From contig DDWD01000114.1 in assembly GCA_002345825.1 (NCBI GenBank), forward strand, positions 1 through 19,110: a DNA stretch of 19,110 bases, written 5' to 3'. Source of the stretch: Bacteroidales bacterium UBA2295 (GTDB taxonomy: Bacteria; Bacteroidota; Bacteroidia; Bacteroidales; Tenuifilaceae). The notes beneath the pieces were generated by a model. That model searched no databases. It was given only the letters and a program-made list of their open reading frames with translations, and was not told where the DNA came from. Made by a program: the position numbers and the translations under genes. Shown one piece after another: positions 7,109-14,504 of the stretch (position 1 is the first letter of the stretch; each line of letters begins with the position of its first letter).

Positions 7109-8422
7109 ATGGAAGCAAAAATCAACATAAAATCCGATGAGATAACCGAGATACTCGGTACACCTCCCCGCTGGATTGTTCGCTGGGGTATTACCATTGT
7201 GTTTGCTGTAATTGCCATTATTTTTATTGGCAGCATATTCTTCCGTTACCCCGACACGGTGATGGCTCCCGTGGTGATAACTGCCGAGAATCCACCTTCG
7301 GTGGTGGTGGCTCGTGCAACAGGTAAACCAGCCGCCATTTTTGTTACAGACGGACAGCAGGTATCCAAAGGCGATACGCTGGGCGTAATTGAGAATCCTG
7401 CAAATTACAGCCACATCTTCCAACTATCTCAATTTATATCAACCTTTGTCATTGCCGATAGTCTTAACTCAATACATTTGCCTCAAAATCTTGTGCTTGG
7501 CGAGGTGCAATCGACTTACAATGCCTTTAGCAGGGCTATTAACGATTACCAGATATTTTGCAAGCAGAGGTTTCATCAGCAGAAAATTGATGCCCTGCAG
7601 CGGGAGCTAAAGCAGTACGAGGTGTATAGCCAAAGGCTCGAAAATCAACGAAACCTTACACTAAAAGATATTGAGCTAACCCAAAAGCAGTTTAACCGCG
7701 ACTCGGCGCTATTTGCCAGCGGAGTAATTGCTGCTGTTGATTTTGAGAAATCGCAGGCTGCCATCCTATCCAAGCTACAAGCGCTTGAGGGTGCTCAGCT
7801 TAGCATTTCCAATACGGCAATTACCATGGAACGGTTAAAGCAATCGATTACCGATACACGCTTGGAATACGAGAGCCAACGAAAGAGGCTGACCGAGGAT
7901 ATTGCCAACGCCCATTCGCAGCTAGTTACTACATTGGCAAGCTGGGAGAAGAATTATTTACTGATATCTACATCAACCGGCAAGTTAACCTTTATGAGCA
8001 TTTGGAGCGATTTGCAGGAGGTAACCACGGGAATATCCCTGTTTGCCATTACGCCAGAGAGCATTGGCGAAGTCCAGGCTCGTTTGGTTATCCCTTTTGC
8101 TGGCGCAGGCAAGGTAAAACCCGGGCAGCGGGTAAATATTAAGCTCGATGGGTACTCGTATATGGAGTTTGGTATGGTCGAAGGGTTTATCCGAAGCGTA
8201 TCTTCTGGCTATACCGAGCAAGGGTATCCCGCAGTGGCAGAATTGCCAGGCGGCACAACCACCAGCTATGGCGTAGCCATTCAGTTGGACCGCGAGCTGC
8301 AGGGTATGTCCGAGATCACCACCGAGGATCTATCGCTACTTCAAAGGCTGTTTAGCCCTTTAAAGCATCTTTACAAGTCGAGGGTAAAGAAGAATTCTTC
8401 TCTGAATAAAGAAACAGTTTGA
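7109..8422 (+). CDS. HlyD-family periplasmic adaptor of the peptide exporter
   Basis: A 437-residue membrane-fusion protein that links the C39 ABC transporter to an outer-membrane channel. One inner-membrane helix (about 24-46, IVRWGITIVFAVIAIIFIGS) follows a short cytoplasmic tail. Next come a lipoyl-like half (VVVARATGKPAAIFV... GDTLGVIENP, 65-97), a long coiled-coil hairpin rich in Gln, Glu and Lys (about 150-290) and a beta-rich part beginning ARLVIPFAGAGKVKPGQRVN. Length and layout suit the bacteriocin-exporter HlyD type. No TolC-like channel gene is in the window, so that component must be encoded elsewhere. It follows the ABC gene on the same strand, separated by the 146-bp repeat. Confidence 0.92.
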   Translation: MEAKINIKSDEITEILGTPPRWIVRWGITIVFAVIAIIFIGSIFFRYPDTVMAPVVITAENPPSVVVARATGKPAAIFVTDGQQVSKGDTLGVIENPANYSHIFQLSQFISTFVIADSLNSIHLPQNLVLGEVQSTYNAFSRAINDYQIFCKQRFHQQKIDALQRELKQYEVYSQRLENQRNLTLKDIELTQKQFNRDSALFASGVIAAVDFEKSQAAILSKLQALEGAQLSISNTAITMERLKQSITDTRLEYESQRKRLTEDIANAHSQLVTTLASWEKNYLLISTSTGKLTFMSIWSDLQEVTTGISLFAITPESIGEVQARLVIPFAGAGKVKPGQRVNIKLDGYSYMEFGMVEGFIRSVSSGYTEQGYPAVAELPGGTTTSYGVAIQLDRELQGMSEITTEDLSLLQRLFSPLKHLYKSRVKKNSSLNKETV

Positions 8423-8448
8423 TCTATATTCTTGATGGTTACTCTGGC

Positions 8449-8544
8449 AATTGCCATGGGCTTTAGCCCAATAATAAGCTTGTTAATGTGGCTAAAGCCA
8501 CTCTACTCTCTTGCTCCATCCACGGGCTAAAGCCCGTAGCAATT
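8449..8544. repeat. REP-type palindrome pair in inverted arrangement (REPIN-like)
   Basis: Three related palindromes cluster here: TGGGCTTTAGCCCA (8457-8470), TGGCTAAAGCCA (8489-8500) and ACGGGCTAAAGCCCGT (8522-8537). The two outer copies extend into 21-bp arms (8449-8469 and 8524-8544) that are inverted copies of each other with 19 of 21 matches, giving a 96-bp hairpin-forming unit. This GGGCTAAAGCCC word is a common dispersed repeat in Bacteroidota genomes, of the kind moved by REP-associated Y1 transposases (family knowledge). No transposase is in the window. Confidence 0.65.
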
Positions 8545-8663
8545 TAAAATTTGAACTTAAACAGGTTCTAAATAAGGCTATGCAATCATCAGCAGAGGGC
8601 AAATGTTTATGGGAAACACTACCTCCACCTTCAGCATTTTTCTTATATTTCGAGCCTATACCA

Positions 8664-11468
8664 ATGGGAATTCTAAGATTATATGGTTCCATTATTATCG
8701 CTAGTGCATTCTATTTTGCAATAGATAATGCATCGGCTACCCCTTTGGTTAATGCTAAACCACTTCCTCAAAATCTCGATAGCCTAGCAAAGGAATACAA
8801 TAACACAGGGGTTGACTATCTTTTGGAGGGCAATCACGAGATGGCCAGCGATATGTTTGTTAAATCATTAAGGATTCGGGAGTCTATACCTGATTTCCCG
8901 AAAGACAGGCTTGCCAATGGCTATCTGAACCTGGCCATACTTAAGCAGGATATGAGCTATATCGACTCCGCTCTTTTCTACTATCGCAAGGCCGAATCCG
9001 CTTTGCTGAGTATGGACAATCCACCCAGTTCTAGGCTGGGGATTACCTACTATGCATTTGGAGACTGCTTAACGTATAATCAGGATTACAAATCGGCAAT
9101 AGCTTATATCCAAAACGGGATTGCCCTTTTAGGGCCGGATTCGTTGGCTAATTCTTCCCATCTGGTTCTAGCTGCTATAAAACTTTCAGCTGCTTATAGA
9201 GGGGCTGGAATGTTTGATGATGCTCTGGAGGCTGCTCAGAACTCCTTGTCTATGTCAAAGAGGTATAACAACGTTTATTACAGCAATGCTTTAAGTGCAG
9301 TGGGGTTGACTTATCTGGTGATAAAGGACTATTCAAATGCAGTCGGATTTTTTAAAAATGTGGAAGAACAAATAATTAAGGGAGATCAATGGAGGTCTTC
9401 AGACCTAATGGCCTTATATAGTAATTTAGGAACGACTCATCGTTATATTGGTGATTATGAATTGGCAAACAAATACTTCCTAAAAGGGATAAGAATAGGA
9501 GAGAGAGTCAATTCTTTTAGTTCCCAACTTGGACTATTACTTCGTAACTATGCACTTTTTCTTAAAACGAGGGGTGATTTGGATGGTGCCGAAAAGTACT
9601 TTTTAAAATCGTTAGATTTAAATACCAAGCATCACACATCGCAAAACTTTCTCGAATCCTCATTAACCAACTTTTTTTCACCACTAATTGCTATTCAATG
9701 CTTTGACGGTATTGGGGCAGTGTTCCTTGAGCGTTTTGTTGAAAGCGGTGAGAAACATCTTGCCCATCAATCCTTTAAATACTTCTCTAGAGCAATATCT
9801 TTTATGGATGAGCAAAGGGCTGGTGTTTTAGATGATGGGGATAAATTGTATATAGATGATATATACCACACCCTATACCTTAATACCATTAAAGCTTGCT
9901 TTACCTTTTCAGATCAAATCCCCGAGGCGGTTGAGTTTGCTTTTAGGGTATCGTCAAAAGCTAAGGCAGCCGTGCTCAACCAGGCACTTTTGAGGGAGCG
10001 TGGACTTAAATTTTCTGGTATTCCCAAGGATTTTGTTTCGAAGGAAAGTGATATAAGGCAGAGTGTTGGAGCTTTATACGAGCTATACTATGAGGAGAAA
10101 TCTAAACCAACACCCTCGGCTAAGCAGTTGCAAAGCATTGAGAACAGAATTTTTGATGTGCAAAGAGAATATAAGCAATTAGTTGCAGCCATTGAGAGCA
10201 AATACCCCGAATACTATTCATTACGGTACGATACCACATCCGTTTCATTTGCAAATATTCAGAGCAAGTTAAAACAATCGCAGATTCTTATTGATTATAT
10301 TGTTATTGACTCCTCATTGATTAGCTTTGTGGTTACTCCAACCGAATTTCAGTGGAAATTCATTAAGCTAGATGATAAGTTTTTTGATAGTTTTGAGGTT
10401 TTCCAGAAGGAGGTTAACCCCCCAAGTTTTGATGAGTTTAGTCGGTCCAACCTCGAAACTTTTTCAGAAGTTTCGTCCTATCTATATAAGGTTTTATTAG
10501 AACCGTTCGAGGGAATAATTCAGGGGAAGGAACTAATAATTGTTCCTCATCTTAACTTATCTGCAGTTCCATTTGCTGCACTTACCGAGCATAGGGTCGA
10601 AAATCCAAGGGGCTATTACTCACTGCCATATTTAGTGAAAAGTACTCCGATTTCCTATTACCCATCAACCAAACTTTTTTATACTAATCAGGGTACTAGT
10701 CGCTCCTTTGCCATAAGATCTATTTCCTATGCTCCCTCTTATGAGAATAATTCCACACCCCAATCTAGTTTAATATCATATCGACATGGGCTGGGCGATT
10801 TGCCAGGAGCCGAAAGGGAGGCGATGGCACTAAGCGAAATGCTAAAAGGGAATCTAGTTGTGGGTAATAGGGCAACTGAATGCCATTTCAAGGATGTTGC
10901 TCATAAATATAACCTTTTGCACCTAGCTATGCACACTCACATTGACGAGGAGAATCCGCTATACTCTAAGCTCATCTTTGCCAAGTCAATTGATTCCAAT
11001 GAGGATGGTTTTTTGAATACATATGAGATCTATGAGCTAAAGCTTAATGCTAAACTTGTTGTTATCAGCGCTTGTCGAAGTGGCGATGGTAGTATGGTCA
11101 GAGGGGAGGGATTGCTTAGCTTGGCCAGAAGTTTTCAGTATGTTGGTGCGCAGTCGTTAATTGCTGCTCAATGGAGGGTCGAAGACTATAGCGGAAGTGA
11201 GATTACAGTTGAATTTTCGAAAATGCTCACAAAAGGGAGCCCGCAGAATATTGCATTGCAACAGGCTCAGCAAAAATTTATAGAAACTGCCGACCCCCTT
11301 CGATCACACCCATACTTTTGGGCTTCGTACCAGCTAATTGGGTACAGCGGGGCATTGGTATATCCCGAATGGTTAAAAATATCCATTTGGTTAGCTTCAA
11401 TTACAGCACTGCTAATTCTTATCTATTCTATTGCTAGGAGGTTTCTTTTCAAGAGATTCGAGAATTGA
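8664..11468 (+). CDS. CHAT-domain caspase-like protease with TPR repeats, membrane-anchored
   Basis: About 934 residues from this start. An upstream in-frame TTG at 8511 or ATG at 8580 would add residues encoded by the REP palindrome and bury the signal peptide, so I chose ATG 8664, which gives LYGSIIIASAFYFAI and cleavage after ASA (residue 25). About seven or eight TPR helical pairs follow (roughly 35-400; for example LGTTHRYIGDYELANKYFLK), then a linker and a C-terminal CHAT peptidase with the His of HLAMHTH (H757) and the Cys of VISACRSGDG (C804), the expected dyad. A transmembrane helix (about 904-924) and a short basic tail close it. The TPR and CHAT parts should thus be periplasmic. 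Its 3' end overlaps the opposite-strand TPR protein gene by 57 bp. Substrate unknown; both catalytic residues are intact. Confidence 0.88.
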   Translation: MGILRLYGSIIIASAFYFAIDNASATPLVNAKPLPQNLDSLAKEYNNTGVDYLLEGNHEMASDMFVKSLRIRESIPDFPKDRLANGYLNLAILKQDMSYIDSALFYYRKAESALLSMDNPPSSRLGITYYAFGDCLTYNQDYKSAIAYIQNGIALLGPDSLANSSHLVLAAIKLSAAYRGAGMFDDALEAAQNSLSMSKRYNNVYYSNALSAVGLTYLVIKDYSNAVGFFKNVEEQIIKGDQWRSSDLMALYSNLGTTHRYIGDYELANKYFLKGIRIGERVNSFSSQLGLLLRNYALFLKTRGDLDGAEKYFLKSLDLNTKHHTSQNFLESSLTNFFSPLIAIQCFDGIGAVFLERFVESGEKHLAHQSFKYFSRAISFMDEQRAGVLDDGDKLYIDDIYHTLYLNTIKACFTFSDQIPEAVEFAFRVSSKAKAAVLNQALLRERGLKFSGIPKDFVSKESDIRQSVGALYELYYEEKSKPTPSAKQLQSIENRIFDVQREYKQLVAAIESKYPEYYSLRYDTTSVSFANIQSKLKQSQILIDYIVIDSSLISFVVTPTEFQWKFIKLDDKFFDSFEVFQKEVNPPSFDEFSRSNLETFSEVSSYLYKVLLEPFEGIIQGKELIIVPHLNLSAVPFAALTEHRVENPRGYYSLPYLVKSTPISYYPSTKLFYTNQGTSRSFAIRSISYAPSYENNSTPQSSLISYRHGLGDLPGAEREAMALSEMLKGNLVVGNRATECHFKDVAHKYNLLHLAMHTHIDEENPLYSKLIFAKSIDSNEDGFLNTYEIYELKLNAKLVVISACRSGDGSMVRGEGLLSLARSFQYVGAQSLIAAQWRVEDYSGSEITVEFSKMLTKGSPQNIALQQAQQKFIETADPLRSHPYFWASYQLIGYSGALVYPEWLKISIWLASITALLILIYSIARRFLFKRFEN

Positions 11469-12179
11469 TAGAGCCTTTTTTGAGTATAGCCCTCCATCTT
11501 TGGCAATTTTCTCAAAAATGCGTTGAGCCTCTTCAATTCTGCCCTGCCGAAGAATTGAGAGAACTAGATACCAATCCAGGGTTTCGGTATAGGCAATATT
11601 GTTCCTGTTGTATTCTATTTTAGATAGAATTTTTTCAGCTTTTTCCGCATTATTTGTTTCAAGGTATGCCGTGGTCAGCATTAGGATTAGTTCAAAATCA
11701 TTGGAGTCTCTAGCAATCCGTTTCTCTAGCAAAGGCGTTACTTGTTCATATTCCCCTATGGTGTATAGTTTAACCCCATCATCAAAGTGACTAATCGGCT
11801 TGCTTTGGTTGTCACCTCTGCTATCTCCTAAAATCTTATAGGGTTGAAAATGTTTATGGTAAAGTTTTTCGTAATTTGGCGTATTATCAACAAAAAAGAT
11901 CTTAAGACCAAAGATAAGTAGTAGGCTTGCCGCCGAAACTAAGCTTATTAGCATAGCCCTCTTACTGATTTTTGCTTTATAAAACGCTTTTTGTGAAATG
12001 TTCAACTTCTCTCTTAGGGCAAATACATCGTCCTCATAAATTGATTCTTTTAGCTCCATACAAAGTTTAACCTCTTTTCGAAGTCTTGGGTTGATGGCTA
12101 GCTCCGCTTCAAAGGCCTTTCGATTTTTTTCCGAAAGGTTGCCTAGTAAGTAATCATCAATCAATCTCGAATAGTTCAT
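11412..12179 (-). CDS. membrane TPR protein with anti-sigma-like N-terminus
   Basis: About 255 residues. The cytoplasmic N-terminus (about 1-70: LIDDYLLGNLSEKNRKAFEA, INPRLRKEV, YEDDVFALREKLN) has the layout of Bacteroidota anti-sigma factors. One transmembrane helix (about 75-96) is followed by YEKLYHKHFQPY and three or so TPR-like helical pairs (about 130-245), presumably periplasmic. It is encoded directly after the ECF sigma gene with overlapping ends, so it probably restrains that sigma factor. The start at 12179 was preferred to 12194 because it aligns with its paralogue at 17592-18347, with which it shares L.NP.L.KE, EDD...LR.KLN and Y.K.F.PY. It converges on, and overlaps, the CHAT gene. 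The role as an anti-sigma factor is inference; the ZAS zinc motif HX3CX2C is absent. Confidence 0.8.
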   Translation of the reverse strand: MNYSRLIDDYLLGNLSEKNRKAFEAELAINPRLRKEVKLCMELKESIYEDDVFALREKLNISQKAFYKAKISKRAMLISLVSAASLLLIFGLKIFFVDNTPNYEKLYHKHFQPYKILGDSRGDNQSKPISHFDDGVKLYTIGEYEQVTPLLEKRIARDSNDFELILMLTTAYLETNNAEKAEKILSKIEYNRNNIAYTETLDWYLVLSILRQGRIEEAQRIFEKIAKDGGLYSKKALSILESLEKKPPSNRIDKN

Positions 12180-12756
12180 CATCCAATTCTCCAATTAGTT
12201 TGCCATACTGAGGATCACTCTTAATGCTTTTTACGAGGTACTCTTTACAAAGATACTTTTTTCTTCTCGCGTATTCTTCCGAGGCAAAACCAAACTCTTC
12301 AGCAATTTCAATATAGCTAGTCCCCTCAAAAAACGCTCTTAGAATCCTTTGGCAGATGGAGCTAAGCTCCATAAAATGTTCGTAGTAAAGCTTCATTCGT
12401 AAACTTTGCCTATATTTAATTAGTATCTGGATCTTACTATCGTCAGCTAGGGAGGTGTTTTTGAGTGTCAATATCTTTTTGGTTTCCATTAGATAGAGCC
12501 TTTTCCAAATGATTTTACAAGTTCCCATAATGTATTGTTCAACCATAATAGGTTCTTTAAGCTCACCCATTTTGGCTTTCCTGTAAAGTATTATAATCGC
12601 TTCTTGAAACACCTCGTTTGCCGTATCATAATCTCCACCAAACTTATAAATGGTTTTTTTTACCGAAGAGAAGAGGTGCTTATAGAGGTAATTCAGAACC
12701 TCTTGGTTCTGTTCAACAATACCAGTAAACAGCTCCTTATTAGTAAACGACATCAT
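12157..12756 (-). CDS. ECF-type RNA polymerase sigma factor
   Basis: A 199-residue protein. Region 2 (about 22-88) carries LYKHLFSSVKKTIYKFGGDY and the acidic NEVFQEAIIILYRK helix; region 4 (about 125-180) has SSICQRILRAFFEGTSYIEI, then an HTH recognition helix around SEEYARRKKYLCK. There is no region 1.1 or 3, as usual for ECF factors. Its gene overlaps the next one, a membrane TPR protein that is the likely anti-sigma partner. Together with the convergent CHAT protease this resembles a signal-released transcription module. Targets are unknown; the upstream motifs shared by the genes at 13317, 16661 and 17348 are candidates, but that motif is not found in front of this gene itself. Confidence 0.85.
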   Translation of the reverse strand: MMSFTNKELFTGIVEQNQEVLNYLYKHLFSSVKKTIYKFGGDYDTANEVFQEAIIILYRKAKMGELKEPIMVEQYIMGTCKIIWKRLYLMETKKILTLKNTSLADDSKIQILIKYRQSLRMKLYYEHFMELSSICQRILRAFFEGTSYIEIAEEFGFASEEYARRKKYLCKEYLVKSIKSDPQYGKLIGELDDELFEID

Positions 12757-13316
12757 TAAATGCTGGTCAGTGCTTGCAAATCTACTAAAAAAGGTTTAAC
12801 CGTGAGAAAATAGGATCACTATTTACTTACAAGAAGAGTATGAAATGTTGTGATATATTATAGGTTTATTAACTCTTAGTTTAAGCTCCTTTTTGTGAAT
12901 AATCAAACATAATTTATTGAAAATTTTACTGAAATTAGCCTCGCATAGGAGTATCTGTGAACCTTATCCTCTTCTTAGGATGGTTAAGCAAATCTTTATT
13001 CCCTACAAATGTTCAAATACCTACTTTTAACTATTTATTTTTTATGTTTTAAACGAACAGATAATCAGGGCTATATGTGATGCCAGCAAGTTTTGTTAAA
13101 AAAAAAGATTAGAATTCGTTGTCACAAATGGGGGTTTTGATACACATAGTATAGAGAGGGTAAAAATCTATTCAACATGAATCTTTTTGAATTTATATAT
13201 GCTTGTACTTTTTAAAAGGTTTAAGAATTCATCAATTTTTTGTGATTCAGTAATATTTACAATGTTTTTTAAAATTTAATTACCAATCAAATAAGTTTTA
13301 TTTTAAAATTAATTTT
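12757..13316. other. 560-bp divergent intergenic region
   Basis: No gene is supported. It separates the leftward ECF sigma operon from the rightward chemotaxis gene. It holds a modest hairpin at 12960-12985 (AACC..ATCC/GGATGGTT), the 12-mer ACAGATAATCAG at 13057-13068, which recurs at 17156-17167, and the shared 39-bp motif at 13118-13156. The remainder is AT-rich with no visible pattern. Confidence 0.6.
13118..13156 (+). promoter_or_regulatory. shared upstream motif, copy A (before the chemotaxis gene)
   Basis: GTTGTCACAAAT (13118-13129), a TTTTG word and TAGTATAGAG (13147-13156). It matches copy B base for base in the 12-bp core, the TTTTG, the ATAGTATAGAG block and all spacings. It lies about 160 bp upstream of the ATG at 13317 in the direction of that gene. 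The core includes the interrupted palindrome TTGT-C-ACAA. Likely a promoter with operator, or an alternative-sigma promoter. Confidence 0.65.
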
Positions 13317-14435
13317 ATGGAATCAAGCACAATTTCTATTGGAGTAGTAGCTATTTTGGTTACCGGCGTTTTTGCCTTTTTCTTACTTCGTTCAATTTTT
13401 AAAAAGACCATTGTTTTTACTGTAGGAGTGATTTTTCTTGTGGTAATTGATATTGTGGCAGCTCTAGCTTTTATGGTGGGGGCCTTGGGTTTAAGCCATT
13501 TGTCGTGGGGAATACCCATAGCCGTTTCGATGCTTTTTGCTGCTTACTATCTAACATCAAAACTTGTTAGAGAGCCACTGAGCGATTTAACTTCCAAGGT
13601 CGATGAAATATCCACAGGGAATCTGAGGATAAAGATTAACCATCAATTTATTAGTCGAAACGACGAGCTGGGCGAGATATCTAGATCAATCACAAGGCTT
13701 TCGGATAAGCTTGAGGAAATTATGACAGATTTTAATCATGTAACTAACGATCTTGCTAAAACGGGTCAAGCCCTCAAGGAGAATTCCGAAATGCTTTCTC
13801 AAAGCGCAAGCGAACAGGCCGCATCTGCCGAGGAGGTTTCTTCCTCCATTGAGGAAATGGTGGCCAATGTAAATCAGAATGCAGAGAATGCACGGATTAC
13901 AGAAAAAATAGCAGATGTTAGTGCTGAGGGCATCAACGAAAGCAATAAAATAGCACAAGAAGCAGTAGACCGAATGGTTGATATCGCCAATCAAATTTCA
14001 ATCATTAACGATATATCATTTCAAACCAATATTCTAGCCTTAAATGCAGCGGTTGAAGCCGCAAGAGCAGGTGAGCATGGAAAAGGATTTACTGTTGTTG
14101 CCAGTGAGGTTCGAAAACTTGCAGAGAAGAGTAAGCTGGCTGCTGAGAAAATTCAGCAGAGTTCGAAACAAGGTGTTGAAACAATGACCCTTGCAAATAC
14201 CAAGCTAACCAGCATAGCTCCCGAGATTCAAAAAACATCGTCGTTGGTTAAGGAAATATCAGCATCTAGTAATGAGCAAAATGCAGGCATTGAACAGATC
14301 AATTCGATAATTCAGCAGCTTAATAGTATTTCTCAGCAAAACGCAGCGGCATCCGAACAGCTGGCCACAAATGCCGATGAGCTCTCGGAGAAATCTTCGC
14401 AGCTAATCAGTTCCATTAATTTCTTTAAATTTTAA
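13317..14435 (+). CDS. methyl-accepting chemotaxis protein without a periplasmic sensor domain
   Basis: A 372-residue chemoreceptor. Two to three membrane helices at the N-terminus (about 7-29, 32-57 and 64-82) are separated by only very short loops, so there is no extracellular ligand domain. A HAMP segment follows (about 80-135, LTSKVDEISTGNLR), then the cytoplasmic four-helix signalling rod with adaptation-type segments (SEQAASAEEVSSS, about 166-177) and the conserved hairpin tip FQTNILALNAAVEAARAGE (235-253) that binds CheA/CheW. It should sense membrane state, energy or an internal partner rather than an external ligand (inference). It is a single gene with its own upstream motif and a strong terminator at 14453-14490. 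No che genes are present in the window. Confidence 0.93.
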   Translation: MESSTISIGVVAILVTGVFAFFLLRSIFKKTIVFTVGVIFLVVIDIVAALAFMVGALGLSHLSWGIPIAVSMLFAAYYLTSKLVREPLSDLTSKVDEISTGNLRIKINHQFISRNDELGEISRSITRLSDKLEEIMTDFNHVTNDLAKTGQALKENSEMLSQSASEQAASAEEVSSSIEEMVANVNQNAENARITEKIADVSAEGINESNKIAQEAVDRMVDIANQISIINDISFQTNILALNAAVEAARAGEHGKGFTVVASEVRKLAEKSKLAAEKIQQSSKQGVETMTLANTKLTSIAPEIQKTSSLVKEISASSNEQNAGIEQINSIIQQLNSISQQNAAASEQLATNADELSEKSSQLISSINFFKF

Positions 14436-14452
14436 GGTCAAAGCTTATCTAA

Positions 14453-14494
14453 ATGAGGCTGTCCGTTATCCTTTTTCGGACAGCCTCATATTTT
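14453..14494. terminator. bidirectional intrinsic terminator between convergent genes
   Basis: ATGAGGCTGTCCG (14453-14465) pairs exactly with CGGACAGCCTCAT (14477-14489), loop 11 nt, with a T-rich tract after it. It sits in the 69 bp between the stops of the chemotaxis gene and the leftward dehydratase fusion. It is clearest for the plus strand. Confidence 0.85.
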
Positions 14495-14504
14495 TATATT
14501 AAAC

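Noticed and set aside
8511..8663. TTG start at 8511 for the CHAT protein
   Set aside because: The added residues come from a REP palindrome and would bury a normal signal peptide; ATG 8664 is better.
11805..11816. Further GTTGTCAC word
   Set aside because: It lies inside a coding region, lacks the AAAT end and the downstream block; chance match.
13118..13156. Sigma-54 promoter at the shared motif
   Set aside because: No GG-N10-GC pair at the required -24/-12 spacing.
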